Shown: piece after piece, positions 8,337 through 16,745 of the stretch
Numbering within the stretch: the stretch's first letter is position 1
How the letters are laid out: the number at the start of each line of letters is the position of its first letter
Assembly (NCBI GenBank): GCA_016208315.1
Contig: JACQYF010000102.1
Span: forward strand, 42,435-106,434
Direction of reading: 5' to 3'
Source of the DNA: Chloroflexota bacterium
Lineage (GTDB): Bacteria > Chloroflexota > Anaerolineae > UBA4142
DNA: 64,000 nt
Translations under genes and position numbers: made by a program
The notes under the pieces: generated by a model
Seen by the model: the letters and a program-made list of their open reading frames with translations, nothing else
Databases searched by the model: none
Told to the model about the DNA's origin: nothing

Positions 8337-9701
8337 TTACGATTCGACGTCGAACCGCACGCCCGACCACAATTCCATCGCCTCGCGGAGTTCCGGGCAC
8401 GTGCGCGCCGCGTGTTCCAGCGTCTGGCCCGCGGCGATCGCTTCGGTCGCGACGCGATTGGCGCGCGCGCCGGCGCGGCTGCCGCGCGGATGGCCGTGCG
8501 TGCCCCCGCCGAATAGCCAGAACGCGTCGTTGCCGTACATCTTGTAGAGGTCGGGGATGTGATGGATATGAATGCCGCCCGAGGCGACGGGCCAGGTTGG
8601 CTTGAGTCCCGCAAAATCCTGTTCAAAGTGCAGCCCGCGCTCGGGTTGAGCGGCGACGCGCCGGTCGCGCAAAAGATCAATGATGCCCAAGGTTTCGTTC
8701 CACGAACCCTCGAGCTTGCCGACAACCGTGCCGGTGTGCAGGTGATCGCCGCCGGCGAGCCGCAGCCATTTGGCGACGACGCGCATGTGGATGCCGTGAT
8801 TCTTTTGCCGCGTAAAGACCGCGTGCATTGCGCGGTGGCAGTGGACGATCAATCCGAGTTCGCCGGCGCGTTTGAACACATCGGCCGACGCGGCGAAACC
8901 GGCGGTGATGAAATCGAACATGCACATCTTGCCGCCCAACTCGGCGACGTATTCCAGGCGTTGCAGACTTGCCGCGGTCGAGCCCGCGGTGACGTTGTGC
9001 CAGTGTCCCTTGAACTCGCCGGTTTCCGCCATCGCCTTCGTCACGGCATCCTGCGCGTACATGAAACGATCGCGCCAGCGGCTAAAGGGCTGGCTGTTCA
9101 TGTTCTCGTCGTCTTTGGTGGTGTCCAGGCCGCCCACGAGACATTCGTAAATGATCGTCGAATACGCTTTGGGCGACAAGCCGAGTTTGGGTTTCACCGT
9201 GCCGCCGAGGAGCGGCCGCTCCCATTTGTTCGACCAGACGCGTTCGTCGTAGATGCCGACGTTGGGACCGGGAAACGTCTTGACCAGCGCGATCGGAACG
9301 CGCATGTCTTCGAGGCGCAGCGCCTTGAGCGCCTTGAACCCAAAAACGTTGCCGACAATCGAGGACATGATATTGACGATGCTGTTCTCCTCGAACAAGT
9401 CCAGCGGATACGCGATGTAGCAAATGTCGCCTTCGATGCGATACACTTTGGCTTTGTAAAAATCCAGGTCGGTCAATTGATTCGACCACACTTCGGTCCA
9501 GGTGCCGGTGGACGATTCGGCGGCGACGGCAGCCGCGGCTTCGATCATGTCCACGCCGTCTTTGGGCTGAATGCGAAAGGCGCAGAGCAAGTCCGTGTCG
9601 AGCGGCGCGTAATCGGGCACGTAATATTGCGCGGCGTACGGCTGCACGCCGGCTTTGTACTTGTCGCTCACTCGCGCGGTCGGAAGCGTGATCGTGTTCA
9701 T
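8337..9701 (-). CDS. rbcL: RuBisCO large subunit, form I-like, without a small-subunit gene
   Basis: A 454-residue ribulose-1,5-bisphosphate carboxylase large subunit. Every catalytic residue I checked is present, offset by about -5 from spinach in the C-terminal half: Glu62/Thr67/Trp68, Asn118, Lys170 and Lys172 in KPKLGLS, the carbamylated Lys196 with Asp198 and Glu199 in TTKDDEN, His289/Arg290 in HCHRAMHAV, His322, the loop-6 Lys329 in GTVVGKLEG, Ser374 in VASGGIH and Gly-Gly at 398-399. The sequence (LRLEDMRVP, RWRDRF, GGGTHGHP) is form I in character, yet no rbcS lies on either side; the neighbours are tal and prk. This fits the form I', I'' or I-alpha groups described from Chloroflexota, which assemble without small subunits. 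A tree would be needed to choose among them. Confidence 0.95.
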   Translation of the reverse strand: MNTITLPTARVSDKYKAGVQPYAAQYYVPDYAPLDTDLLCAFRIQPKDGVDMIEAAAAVAAESSTGTWTEVWSNQLTDLDFYKAKVYRIEGDICYIAYPLDLFEENSIVNIMSSIVGNVFGFKALKALRLEDMRVPIALVKTFPGPNVGIYDERVWSNKWERPLLGGTVKPKLGLSPKAYSTIIYECLVGGLDTTKDDENMNSQPFSRWRDRFMYAQDAVTKAMAETGEFKGHWHNVTAGSTAASLQRLEYVAELGGKMCMFDFITAGFAASADVFKRAGELGLIVHCHRAMHAVFTRQKNHGIHMRVVAKWLRLAGGDHLHTGTVVGKLEGSWNETLGIIDLLRDRRVAAQPERGLHFEQDFAGLKPTWPVASGGIHIHHIPDLYKMYGNDAFWLFGGGTHGHPRGSRAGARANRVATEAIAAGQTLEHAARTCPELREAMELWSGVRFDVES

Positions 9702-9720
9702 CGGTTTCTCTCCTAAAACT

Positions 9721-10431
9721 TTATCCGCGAATCTTCGCGAATCCTCGCGAATTTTCCAATCTTTCGCGAGGGTTCGCGTGATTAGTGGAGCGTTTATTCC
9801 AATCGCTCAGGAATTTTTCCAGGCCCGCGTCGGTGAGCGGATGTTTGATCGCCTGTTTCAAGACGGCGGTCGGGACGGTGGCGACATCCGCGCCGGCCAA
9901 CGCGGCCTCGACCAAATGGCGCGGATGGCGAATGGACGCGGCGAGGACGTGCGTTTTGATGTAGGCATAGTTGCGGAAAATCTTGACGATGTCGCGGATG
10001 AGCGCCATGCCGTCTTCCGAAATATCGTCGAGGCGACCGACGAAGGGGCTGACGAAGGTGGCGCCGGCGAGCGCGGCCAAGAGGGCTTGGTTCGCGCTAA
10101 AGCAGAGCGTGACGTTGGTCTTGATGCCTTCGCGCGCGAGGATCGAAACGGCGCTGATGCCATTGGGAGTCAACGGAATTTTCACGACGACGTTCGGATG
10201 CCACGCCGCGTACTCACGCGCCTCGGCAAGCACACCGGGCACGTCGGTCGCGATGACTTCGGCGCTGACGGGGCCGTTGACGAGGCGGCAAATCTCGGCG
10301 ATCGTTTCGCGAAAATCCGCGCCCTGTTCCTTCGCGAGGAGCGAAGGATTCGTGGTCACGCCGGACAGAATGCCCCACGCGGCGATTTCGCGGATTTCGT
10401 CGAGGTTAGCGGTATCGAGGAAAATCTTCAT
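9721..10431 (-). CDS. tal: Transaldolase (TalC/MipB-like) with a repeat-derived C-terminal tail
   Basis: A 236-residue small-type transaldolase with a (beta/alpha)8 barrel: MKIFLDTAN at the N terminus, the Schiff-base Lys84 in VVVKIPLT, and [12 protein letters not shown], which fits transaldolase rather than fructose-6-phosphate aldolase. ATG 10431 is preferred over an upstream GTG because GGAGTG lies about eight bases before it. The family normally ends near residue 215; residues 216-236 here are encoded by a run of CGCGAA-containing repeats at about 9721-9785, so a repeat has replaced or extended the natural end. It is the first gene of the Calvin-cycle operon, 19 bases before rbcL, where it can interconvert sugar phosphates during RuBP regeneration. 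Confidence 0.92.
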   Translation of the reverse strand: MKIFLDTANLDEIREIAAWGILSGVTTNPSLLAKEQGADFRETIAEICRLVNGPVSAEVIATDVPGVLAEAREYAAWHPNVVVKIPLTPNGISAVSILAREGIKTNVTLCFSANQALLAALAGATFVSPFVGRLDDISEDGMALIRDIVKIFRNYAYIKTHVLAASIRHPRHLVEAALAGADVATVPTAVLKQAIKHPLTDAGLEKFLSDWNKRSTNHANPRERLENSRGFAKIRG

Positions 10432-10502
10432 TTCGTTCACTCCACGGTTGTCATTGCGAGAATTCCATACCGGTTAGCGAGTATGCCTGAAACGGGAGAT
10501 GC

Positions 10503-10612
10503 GTTCGTAGTACGACGTCCCGAGATAACGAGGGAAGCGCCTTTTGCGGAGTGTCGCCCGGCACGGTGAAGGACGCGACTCCGCAAAGGGCGCTACGTCG
10601 CTGACTACGAAC
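10503..10612. repeat. GTTCGTAGT-type palindromic element, copy 3
   Basis: A 110-bp element bounded by GTTCGTAGT and GACTACGAAC. It has the inner blocks GCGGAGTGTCG and GCGACTCCGC, plus a module CCCGAGATAACGAGGGAAGC that is shared, in the opposite orientation, with copy 6 at 63766-63871. It lies just upstream of tal. Confidence 0.8.
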
Positions 10613-10741
10613 ATGCGCGTTTCTGCAATGACACACTGAACAATTGCGCTCAGTATAGGCGCACGGCGGCGCAGCGAGAATAGGCATAGGGACGGAAGGG
10701 GCCCGCGCGCATGGACAGTTTTTCTGCCGAGGGGAATAGAA

Positions 10742-10769
10742 AAACGGACAGGGTGTTACCTGTCCGTTT
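10742..10769. terminator. Hairpin, possible terminator
   Basis: An 11-bp perfect inverted repeat (AAACGGACAGG and its complement) with a 6-base loop. No T-run follows on either strand, so termination is uncertain. It lies between the response regulator gene and the tal operon. Confidence 0.4.
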
Positions 10770-10782
10770 GGCTAGGTTACGG

Positions 10783-10872
10783 GGCAATGAGCCAATTCTC
10801 CAATTGGCCAATGAGCCAACTGCCACGGTGGGTATTTGGCTCATTGGCCAATTGGAGAATTGGCTCATTGCC
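10783..10872. repeat. Perfect 37-bp inverted repeat
   Basis: The left arm (10783-10819) and right arm (10836-10872) are exact reverse complements over 37 bp, separated by 16 bp. Each arm is itself built of short blocks (CCAATTGG, CCAATGAGCC). It ends seven bases before the stop codon of the response regulator, so on the minus strand it could fold as a very long hairpin at the mRNA 3' end. Confidence 0.85.
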
Positions 10873-10878
10873 TCTGGC

Positions 10879-11511
10879 TCATTGATTTTGCCGGTGATAC
10901 ACCGCGGCGGCTTCGGTGCGATTGGTCACGCGGAGTTTTTGAAAGATATTTTGCAGATGGAACTTGACCGTGCTCTCGCTCACGCTCAGCCGCTCGGCGA
11001 TCTGCGCGTTGGTCATGCCTTCCGCGACCAGCGCAAAAATCTCGCGCTCGCGTTCCGAGAGTTCGGAATCGGGCCGCGGGCGCGGGCGCTTGTCGAGCAA
11101 CTGGCGCGCGGCGCGCGGAAACACCATTTGCCCGTGCGCGACTTGGCGAATCGCGGCAATCGTTTGGCTGGGCGGCTCGGTCTTGAGAACGAGACCGTCG
11201 GCGTCCTGTTCGATGGCCTCGAGAATGGATTCGCCGTCCGAATACGCGGTGAGCACCAGCACGCGGATGGGCAATTGCTGCTCGCGGATTTTTTCGAGAC
11301 AACTGATCCCGCCGAGGGCCGGCATCTTCAGGTCGAGCACGACGACGTCCGGTTGGTGCTGCGCCACGGCTTCCATCAGCAGCACGCCGTTCTTGACCGC
11401 CGCGACCACCTGCATATCCGGCTCGTTTTGCAAGAGGGCTTGCAAGCCGCCGAGGACCAGTTCGTGATCGTCGGCCAGCACGACGCGGATGGGTTTCGTT
11501 TCATCCGTCAT
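10879..11511 (-). CDS. NarL/LuxR-type response regulator
   Basis: A 210-residue two-domain regulator. The receiver domain (about 7-125) has the acidic pair in VLADDHE, the phospho-acceptor Asp60 and Lys in the GLVLKTE turn. The C-terminal LuxR helix-turn-helix (about 143-205) contains LSEREREIFALVAEGMTN and SESTVKFHLQNIFQKL. ATG 11511 gives a normal N terminus and overlaps the end of the histidine kinase gene by 11 bases, so the two are co-translated. It should be phosphorylated by that kinase and control transcription; targets are unknown. Confidence 0.93.
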   Translation of the reverse strand: MTDETKPIRVVLADDHELVLGGLQALLQNEPDMQVVAAVKNGVLLMEAVAQHQPDVVVLDLKMPALGGISCLEKIREQQLPIRVLVLTAYSDGESILEAIEQDADGLVLKTEPPSQTIAAIRQVAHGQMVFPRAARQLLDKRPRPRPDSELSEREREIFALVAEGMTNAQIAERLSVSESTVKFHLQNIFQKLRVTNRTEAAAVYHRQNQ

Positions 11512-12205
11512 GGTAAGGAACCTTGACCGTGATGCGCGTGCCCTCGCCCGGCTGGCTCCACAAGTCGAATGTGCCGCTGACCAGCGCCACGCGGTCGCGC
11601 ATGCCGCGCAAGCCAATATGCTCGACGCGTTCCGTGGCGGTCGGCCCGACGAGGGGCGGCGGATTAAAGCCCACGCCGCGATCGCTCACTTCGAGGCACA
11701 GGTCCGCGCCTTCGGTCCACACGCGCACGCGTTGTTCCTTCACGCCCGCGTGGCGATACCCGTTGGACAACGCTTCCTGCAAAATCCGATACAGCGCGAT
11801 TTTCACCGGCAGCGAGACCTGCGGCACTGGCTCGGTCACCTGGAATTCGACCGTGTTGCCGGTCATGGACTCGTTTTGAATGATCAAACCGCGCAGCACG
11901 GAGAGCAGATCGCGTTTCGCAAATTCGGGCGGGCGAAACGCGCCCAGGAAAGTGCGAATCTCGTTCAAGGACTCTTCGAGCAGCGCGGCAATGCCTGCCA
12001 GACGCGACGAGCGCGCATCGCATTCGGGATCGTGGGAATGCGCGATTTGCTGCTGCAACAGGTTGACCTGGGACAACGCCGCAAACAGGTCTTGCACCGG
12101 CCCGTCGTGAATGTCGAGAATGATGCGCTGCAATTCCTCTTCCGTGACCGCGAGGATGCGGCGCCCGGCGATTTTTTCCTGATCACGATGGTCGAGATTT
12201 TCCAC
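11501..12205 (-). CDS. Soluble NarX-type (HisKA_3) histidine kinase
   Basis: A short 234-residue kinase with no membrane segment and no recognised sensor domain. The dimerisation/phosphoacceptor region holds His33 in ILDIHDGPVQDL, and the HATPase_c domain (about 130-232) has ILQEALSNGYRHA (N box), DRGVGFNP and GLRGMRDRV. The start is GTG 12205, immediately downstream of a TATAAT box, so the mRNA is probably leaderless. It partners the response regulator it overlaps. The input is either carried by the first 20 residues or by another protein. Confidence 0.9.
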   Translation of the reverse strand: MENLDHRDQEKIAGRRILAVTEEELQRIILDIHDGPVQDLFAALSQVNLLQQQIAHSHDPECDARSSRLAGIAALLEESLNEIRTFLGAFRPPEFAKRDLLSVLRGLIIQNESMTGNTVEFQVTEPVPQVSLPVKIALYRILQEALSNGYRHAGVKEQRVRVWTEGADLCLEVSDRGVGFNPPPLVGPTATERVEHIGLRGMRDRVALVSGTFDLWSQPGEGTRITVKVPYHDG

Positions 12206-12212
12206 GGCTGCG

Positions 12213-12218
12213 ATTATA
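12213..12218 (-). promoter_or_regulatory. -10 box of the kinase/regulator operon
   Basis: TATAAT on the minus strand, with transcription predicted to start near 12206, next to the GTG start at 12205. The -35 region is poorly conserved (TCGCCA). Confidence 0.5.
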
Positions 12219-12287
12219 GCACAGCTGGGCCGGTTTGGCGATGGCGGTCGCGGCGGGGCTAACAGTTCTTTGTTGACGGATAGGTTG

Positions 12288-12992
12288 TTACACGCTGACT
12301 CGCATCAACGCCCTCGGCTCGGGTAACGCTATTCGGCTCGCGCTCTCCTCGCCGACCAGGCGACCGTGCTCTAGCCGAAGCACTCGATCCGCAAGTTCAC
12401 CCACCGCGGCATCGTGCGTGACGATCACAACCGTGTGCCCGCGCGCGTGCATCCGGCGAAACAAGTCCAGGACAATTTCCTCGTTGGCCTCGTCGAGATT
12501 CCCCGTCGGCTCGTCGGCGAGGATGATGCGCGGTTGATTGATGAGCGCGCGCGCCACGCACACGCGCTGCTGCTCGCCGCCCGATAATTGCGACGGCAAA
12601 TGGTCGGCGCGTTCGGCCAGACCGACTTGCTCCAGCGCGGCGCGTGCTTCCGGCGCATCCGGCATGCTGTGGAAATACTGCGCGAGCATCACATTCTCAA
12701 GCGCGGTCAAATACTGCACGAGGTGAAACTGCTGAAATACCAGACCCACCTTTTCGCGCCGAAATTGCGCCAGTTGATTCGCCGCGAGCCGCGTCACATC
12801 GGCGCCGTCAATCGTCACCGTCCCGCGCGTCGGCCGGTCGAGACAACTCAGCAAATTCAACAGCGTCGTCTTGCCCGAGCCAGATGGCCCCATGATCGCG
12901 ACCCATTCGCCTTCCGCAATGTCGAGCGACACGCAATCCAGCGCCCGCGTCGTTCCGTTATACTCTTTCGTCACATCACGAATTTGAATCAT
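12288..12992 (-). CDS. ABC transporter ATPase (MacB/LolD-like) of the iron-type operon
   Basis: A 234-residue ATPase if translation starts at ATG 12992 (MIQIRDVTKEY); ATG 13004 is also possible. It has Walker A GPSGSGKTT, signature LSGGEQQR, Walker B ILADEPTGNLD and the His of VTHDAAV. It is the last gene after two FtsX permeases and the FTR1-FtrD fusion, the order found in FTR1/P19-type iron-uptake loci such as Campylobacter Cj1658-Cj1663. It would energise the two permeases. A hairpin element (13019-13052) lies between it and the permease gene. Confidence 0.9.
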   Translation of the reverse strand: MIQIRDVTKEYNGTTRALDCVSLDIAEGEWVAIMGPSGSGKTTLLNLLSCLDRPTRGTVTIDGADVTRLAANQLAQFRREKVGLVFQQFHLVQYLTALENVMLAQYFHSMPDAPEARAALEQVGLAERADHLPSQLSGGEQQRVCVARALINQPRIILADEPTGNLDEANEEIVLDLFRRMHARGHTVVIVTHDAAVGELADRVLRLEHGRLVGEESASRIALPEPRALMRVSV

Positions 12993-13018
12993 CGTCTTTC
13001 TCATGCTCCTCGTCATCA

Positions 13019-13052
13019 AGACCCGAAGGGTTTTCGGAAACCCTTCGGGTCT
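13019..13052. repeat. AGACCCGAAGGG hairpin element, intergenic copy
   Basis: Perfect 15-bp arms (AGACCCGAAGGGTTT and its complement) around a TCGG loop. The same arms with a TCCG loop occur inside a glycosyltransferase gene at 48832-48865. Here it lies between a permease gene and its ATPase gene. Confidence 0.85.
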
Positions 13053-13062
13053 CAAACGCCAT

Positions 13063-14187
13063 CTACTCTCCCCGCAACACCACCGCCGCTTCGACGGCGA
13101 GCGCACGCCGTACCGGAAGCACGCTGCCGATTACGGCGACCGTTACCGCGATGACCAGCGCCGCGACGGCAACCCACCCGTTGAGTTCCACCGCCGTGGC
13201 AAATACACTCTGCGCGATGATTTGCGCGAACGCGAATCCCAGCGCATAACCCGCGAGGCCCCCGACGATGCCCAGCGCGCCGGCCTCCGCCAGAAAGAGC
13301 GCGCCGATGCGCCGCGCCTCCGCGCCAATCGCCTTCATCAAACCGATCTCGCGTTTGCGTTCCAGCATCACCGTCGTCATCGTCGCGCCGACGCTCACTG
13401 CCGCGGCGACGAGCACGATCGCCGCGATCAGCGCGAGCAACGCCTGCACGCGGCGAATCAGCGCCACTTCGCCTTGCGCGATTTGCTGCACCGTCTTGGC
13501 CTGCGCGGCGGGAAGCATCTGCTCCACGGCGCGCGCCGTCTCTTCGAGGGGCGTTTGCGTGGTGAGCGCGCTGATTTGTGCGAGACTCACTTGGCCCGCG
13601 CGATTCGTCAACGCCTGCGCGGCGGCGAGCGAGACGAAAATCTGGTCGTCTTCTGCGCCGCCCGTATTCAAGATGCCGGTGACGCGGAAATTCGTTTGTG
13701 AGTCGCGGTAGCGCACTGCCAAATCGTCGCCGATTTTGACCCGCCATTTGTCCGCGACATTCGCGCCGACGAGCGCGGACGCGCGGTCGTCGTTCGCCGG
13801 CGCGTTCCCTTCGATCTTCCACCACGGATTGATGCGCGTCGCCGCGTCGAACCACGTGCCAGCCAGCGCGACGGGTTGTCCCTCGCTTTCGACGACGGCA
13901 TAGAGAAACGGCGCATGACCGAGGACGGACGAACCCAAGTGATTCACATGCACGGTCAGATCGGATTCAACCAGCGTCGCATCGCTCACGCCGAGCGCCG
14001 CGCTCTTGGGGACGAGCACCAGATTTGCGCCGTACGCGCGCAGCGTCCGCCCAACCTTTTCTTCCATCCCTACCGAAACGGACAGCGCGGCCGCGGCGAG
14101 ACTCGCGCCCATCGTCACCGCCAGCACGGCAACCAAGATGCGGCTCCAGCGATGCCGCAGCGATTTCGCCAGGATATGCAAAAACAT
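13063..14187 (-). CDS. FtsX-like ABC permease (second of two)
   Basis: A 374-residue membrane protein: one N-terminal helix (about 15-38), a large extracytoplasmic domain (about 40-255), then three helices. The loop KREIGLMKAIGAEARRIG and the end VVLRGE are typical of the family. The periplasmic domain contains PWWKIEG, also present in its neighbour at 14195-15592, so the two are paralogues that probably form a heterodimer. It starts eight bases after the neighbour stops. In FTR1/P19 loci, two such permeases and one ATPase accompany the iron permease; their exact role is unsettled. Confidence 0.88.
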   Translation of the reverse strand: MFLHILAKSLRHRWSRILVAVLAVTMGASLAAAALSVSVGMEEKVGRTLRAYGANLVLVPKSAALGVSDATLVESDLTVHVNHLGSSVLGHAPFLYAVVESEGQPVALAGTWFDAATRINPWWKIEGNAPANDDRASALVGANVADKWRVKIGDDLAVRYRDSQTNFRVTGILNTGGAEDDQIFVSLAAAQALTNRAGQVSLAQISALTTQTPLEETARAVEQMLPAAQAKTVQQIAQGEVALIRRVQALLALIAAIVLVAAAVSVGATMTTVMLERKREIGLMKAIGAEARRIGALFLAEAGALGIVGGLAGYALGFAFAQIIAQSVFATAVELNGWVAVAALVIAVTVAVIGSVLPVRRALAVEAAVVLRGE

Positions 14188-14194
14188 CTCTTTT

Positions 14195-15592
14195 TCATTC
14201 TCCGCGCAGCGTTACGACCGGATTGACCCGCATCGCTTGCCGCACCGGCATGAGACTGCCGAGCACTGCGACGAGGACGCCGAGCGCGAGCGTGATCGCC
14301 AAGACCATCGGGTTGAACGCAATCGCATCGGCAAAGACCGCTTGTCCAACAACTGTCGCAAGCGCGAGTCCCGCGCCATAACCCAGCATCCCGCCGAGGA
14401 TCCCACACGCCGTCGCTTCGAGCAAGAATTGCAGAGCGATTTGCAGGTCTTGACCACCCAGCGCCTTCATCAAACCGACCTCGACGCGGCGCTCCATCAC
14501 CGTCGCCGTCATCGTCGCCATCACGCCGAGCGCCGAGACGGCTAGCGCGACGACGGTGACCAGAGCGAGCGTCAGCCCAATTTTCGAGAGGAACGCGCCT
14601 TCCGCCTCCGCGACTTGCCGAATCGGTTTCGCCTGGCTTCCCAGGAGCACCTCTTCCACCTGGAACGTGATGGCATCAATGTACGGTGAACAGTACCACG
14701 TCACGAAATCTTCGGGCGGCAGAGATTTCGGATCGCGCTTGGCGCGCAGCGCCAGCGCGTCGTCGGGTTTCACGAGCGCGCTGATTTGCACCCGCTCAAT
14801 TTTGTTCGGCAGGTCGAAAATCTGCTGCGCGGTCGCCAGGTCTACGAACATCTGATTCTCTTCAAAACCGCCAGTGCTTGCGATGCCGACGATCGTGAAC
14901 TCATACGGGCGATTCTGGAACGCAACGCGAACCGGATCGCCCACGCGTGCTTGCCACTGCTTCGCCAGCGCGCTGCCGACGATGATGCCGCCGTCGCTAG
15001 TGCCGCCGTCGCTAGTGCCGCCGTCGCTAGTGCCAGCGACGGCTACCGCGTTCGCCGCGCCGATCCACGCGCCCTCGATTTTCCACCACGGCGCGATGGA
15101 TTTGATTCCCGTCGCGAAGGTTTTGTTTTCGGGTGTCACTTCGCGCACCGCGCCGCCGGGCAGCGCGATCGTCCGTTTCGTCGTCGGAATGGCGATTTCC
15201 TTTTCGAACCACGTCCCGACGAGGAGCGCTTTTTGCTGCGCCGCCTGCGGCGGCGCAGCATCCACGACACCCGAGAGAAACGGCGCAAAGCCGACGATGT
15301 TGTTCCGCCAGAAAATCGTCTTGAGTTTCGGCAGATCGTTCTCGTCCAGGTAAACGGCATCGCCCGCGCTGTAGCGCATGCCCGCGATTTCGACCGCGAC
15401 CGCGCGCTGGCTGGGCGCGGCGACGATGTTCGCGCCGAACGCGCGCAGTTCCTTGCCCATCTTGTCGGTGATGTCGAGCGAGATGGCGAGGAGCGCGGTC
15501 GCGAGCGCCGCGCCGAACGCGACCGCCAGCACCGCCAGCGCGATGCGCCCCTTGCGCCGCTCAAAGGAACGAAACAGAATTCGGATCAACAT
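14195..15592 (-). CDS. FtsX-like ABC permease (first of two), with a small in-frame tandem repeat
   Basis: A 465-residue permease of the same plan as its downstream neighbour: a first helix (about 15-38), a long extracytoplasmic domain with APWWKIEG, then three helices with RVEVGLMKALGGQDLQI between. A 15-bp unit repeated three times (about 14988-15035) encodes the triplicated five-residue unit GTSDG/GTSDGG in the extracytoplasmic domain. ATG 15592 follows the FTR1-FtrD stop codon by one base, so translation is tightly coupled. Membrane topology places the repeat outside the core fold. Confidence 0.88.
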   Translation of the reverse strand: MLIRILFRSFERRKGRIALAVLAVAFGAALATALLAISLDITDKMGKELRAFGANIVAAPSQRAVAVEIAGMRYSAGDAVYLDENDLPKLKTIFWRNNIVGFAPFLSGVVDAAPPQAAQQKALLVGTWFEKEIAIPTTKRTIALPGGAVREVTPENKTFATGIKSIAPWWKIEGAWIGAANAVAVAGTSDGGTSDGGTSDGGIIVGSALAKQWQARVGDPVRVAFQNRPYEFTIVGIASTGGFEENQMFVDLATAQQIFDLPNKIERVQISALVKPDDALALRAKRDPKSLPPEDFVTWYCSPYIDAITFQVEEVLLGSQAKPIRQVAEAEGAFLSKIGLTLALVTVVALAVSALGVMATMTATVMERRVEVGLMKALGGQDLQIALQFLLEATACGILGGMLGYGAGLALATVVGQAVFADAIAFNPMVLAITLALGVLVAVLGSLMPVRQAMRVNPVVTLRGE

Positions 15593-15593
15593 A

Positions 15594-16745
15594 TCATTTG
15601 AATCGGTTCGCTTCCGCGATGAGTTCCGCCGTGGACACGACGATTTCGTTGCCTTCGATGGTCGCGGTCAGCGGGAGCGGGTTGCAGCCGCCTGGCTCGC
15701 CAATCGTGTCGAGATTGATCGGCGCGTCGCAGTTGCGGCAAATCACTATATCGCCCTCGCGCCGATACCCTTTCGCGGGGCATATCCCGCACGCGTCGAG
15801 CGCGGCGGCGATGCTCCCATCGCTGCGGCGAATCACGAAGAAGCGAATGCCGATGCCGTCGCTGGAGTAGAAATATTTGCGCATTTCGCCATCGCTTACT
15901 TGGTCGAGCGCGATATGAATGCCATTTTGGTGCGCCGGCATTTCCGTCGCGGGGATTTCGGTATCGCGCGCTGCGGCGGATGCGAGCGACGAGCCGAGCA
16001 TCGTGCTGATGAGGAGCGCGGTCAGCGATGCGCTGAAGGCCCAGCGCCGCGCCCGCTGAAAACCGGCCAGGCGTTTGCGCCGTTCGGGCGCGGGTTCGCC
16101 TTCGATGGGCGCCGGACGCGGCGCGCGCCACGTTTCCCAGAGGATCAAGCCCGCGGGGAGCGCGATGAGCGCGATCAGAATGAGGAGCGAAGTCGTCTCG
16201 CGCGTGAGCAAGCCGATCAAACTGAGCAGCTCGGGCGTGCTTGGCAAGAGACCGATTTCGAGGAATTCGTGCAAGCCGTTCGCGACGAGTTTCGCGACGA
16301 GGATCAAGAGAACGAGACTAGTGACCGAGAAAAAGTGTTTGAGGTTGACGCGCAGCGCGCCTTTCGCGAGGAGCGTTCCAAAAACTGCGGCGAGTGATAG
16401 GCCCGCGAGTCCGCCGATGATGTTGTTCAGTGGATTTGAACCGATCGTCGCCGAGAGAGCGGTGAGGAAAAGGATGGCTTCGATGCCCTCGCGGAACACC
16501 ATGAGGAAAACAAATGCCGCGAGTCCCCACGCCGCCTTTCGGGAGACCTGGCCCGCGTTCAGCGCGCGCTCTACCTTTTGTTCGATCTCGGCCCGCAGCT
16601 TGCGCCCCGCCTGCCACATCCAAACGACCATCGTCGCCACGAACGCGGCGGCGACCAGCATGATCGTGCCTTCGTAAAATTCGTTCTCGGGGTCAATGCC
16701 CAGGATTTGGAACAGCTTTGGTCGAAATCCAGTCTGAATTTTCAT
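15594..16745 (-). CDS. FTR1-type iron permease fused to an FtrD-like (DUF2318) domain, N-terminally short
   Basis: A 383-residue protein in two parts. Residues 1 to about 215 match the later portion of FTR1/EfeU permeases: an EG pair in FYEGTIM at about 25, the REGIE motif at 85-89 and several helices. The first two or three helices with the first REGLE-type iron motif are absent. The C-terminal part (about 250-383) is FtrD-like, with Cys pairs in ACGICPAKG and ICRNC, thought to bind a metal or Fe-S centre. Bases upstream of the ATG do not encode a missing helix in this frame. The start overlaps the stop of the M23-like gene as ATGA. Likely role: iron uptake with the following ABC module; the shortened permease core makes transport by this protein alone doubtful. 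Confidence 0.85.
   Translation of the reverse strand: MKIQTGFRPKLFQILGIDPENEFYEGTIMLVAAAFVATMVVWMWQAGRKLRAEIEQKVERALNAGQVSRKAAWGLAAFVFLMVFREGIEAILFLTALSATIGSNPLNNIIGGLAGLSLAAVFGTLLAKGALRVNLKHFFSVTSLVLLILVAKLVANGLHEFLEIGLLPSTPELLSLIGLLTRETTSLLILIALIALPAGLILWETWRAPRPAPIEGEPAPERRKRLAGFQRARRWAFSASLTALLISTMLGSSLASAAARDTEIPATEMPAHQNGIHIALDQVSDGEMRKYFYSSDGIGIRFFVIRRSDGSIAAALDACGICPAKGYRREGDIVICRNCDAPINLDTIGEPGGCNPLPLTATIEGNEIVVSTAELIAEANRFK

Larger units (their letters stand above)
10432..10878. other. 447-bp intergenic region made mostly of repeats
   Basis: This gap holds no convincing gene. From right to left it contains a perfect 37-bp inverted repeat (10783-10872), a small hairpin (10742-10769), and a GTTCGTAGT element (10503-10612) flanked by TCATTGCGAG-type ends. 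The promoter of the tal-rbcL operon should lie here; I see a possible -10 (TATACT on the minus strand near 10650) but no good -35. Confidence 0.6.

Noticed and set aside
7365..10440. Search for a hidden rbcS or cbbX gene beside rbcL
   Set aside because: Gaps around rbcL are 9 and 19 bases and neighbours are fully explained by prk and tal; no small-subunit-like frame exists.
10650..10655. Possible -10 of the Calvin-cycle operon
   Set aside because: TATACT on the minus strand has no fitting -35 and lies far from tal behind a repeat; too weak to list.
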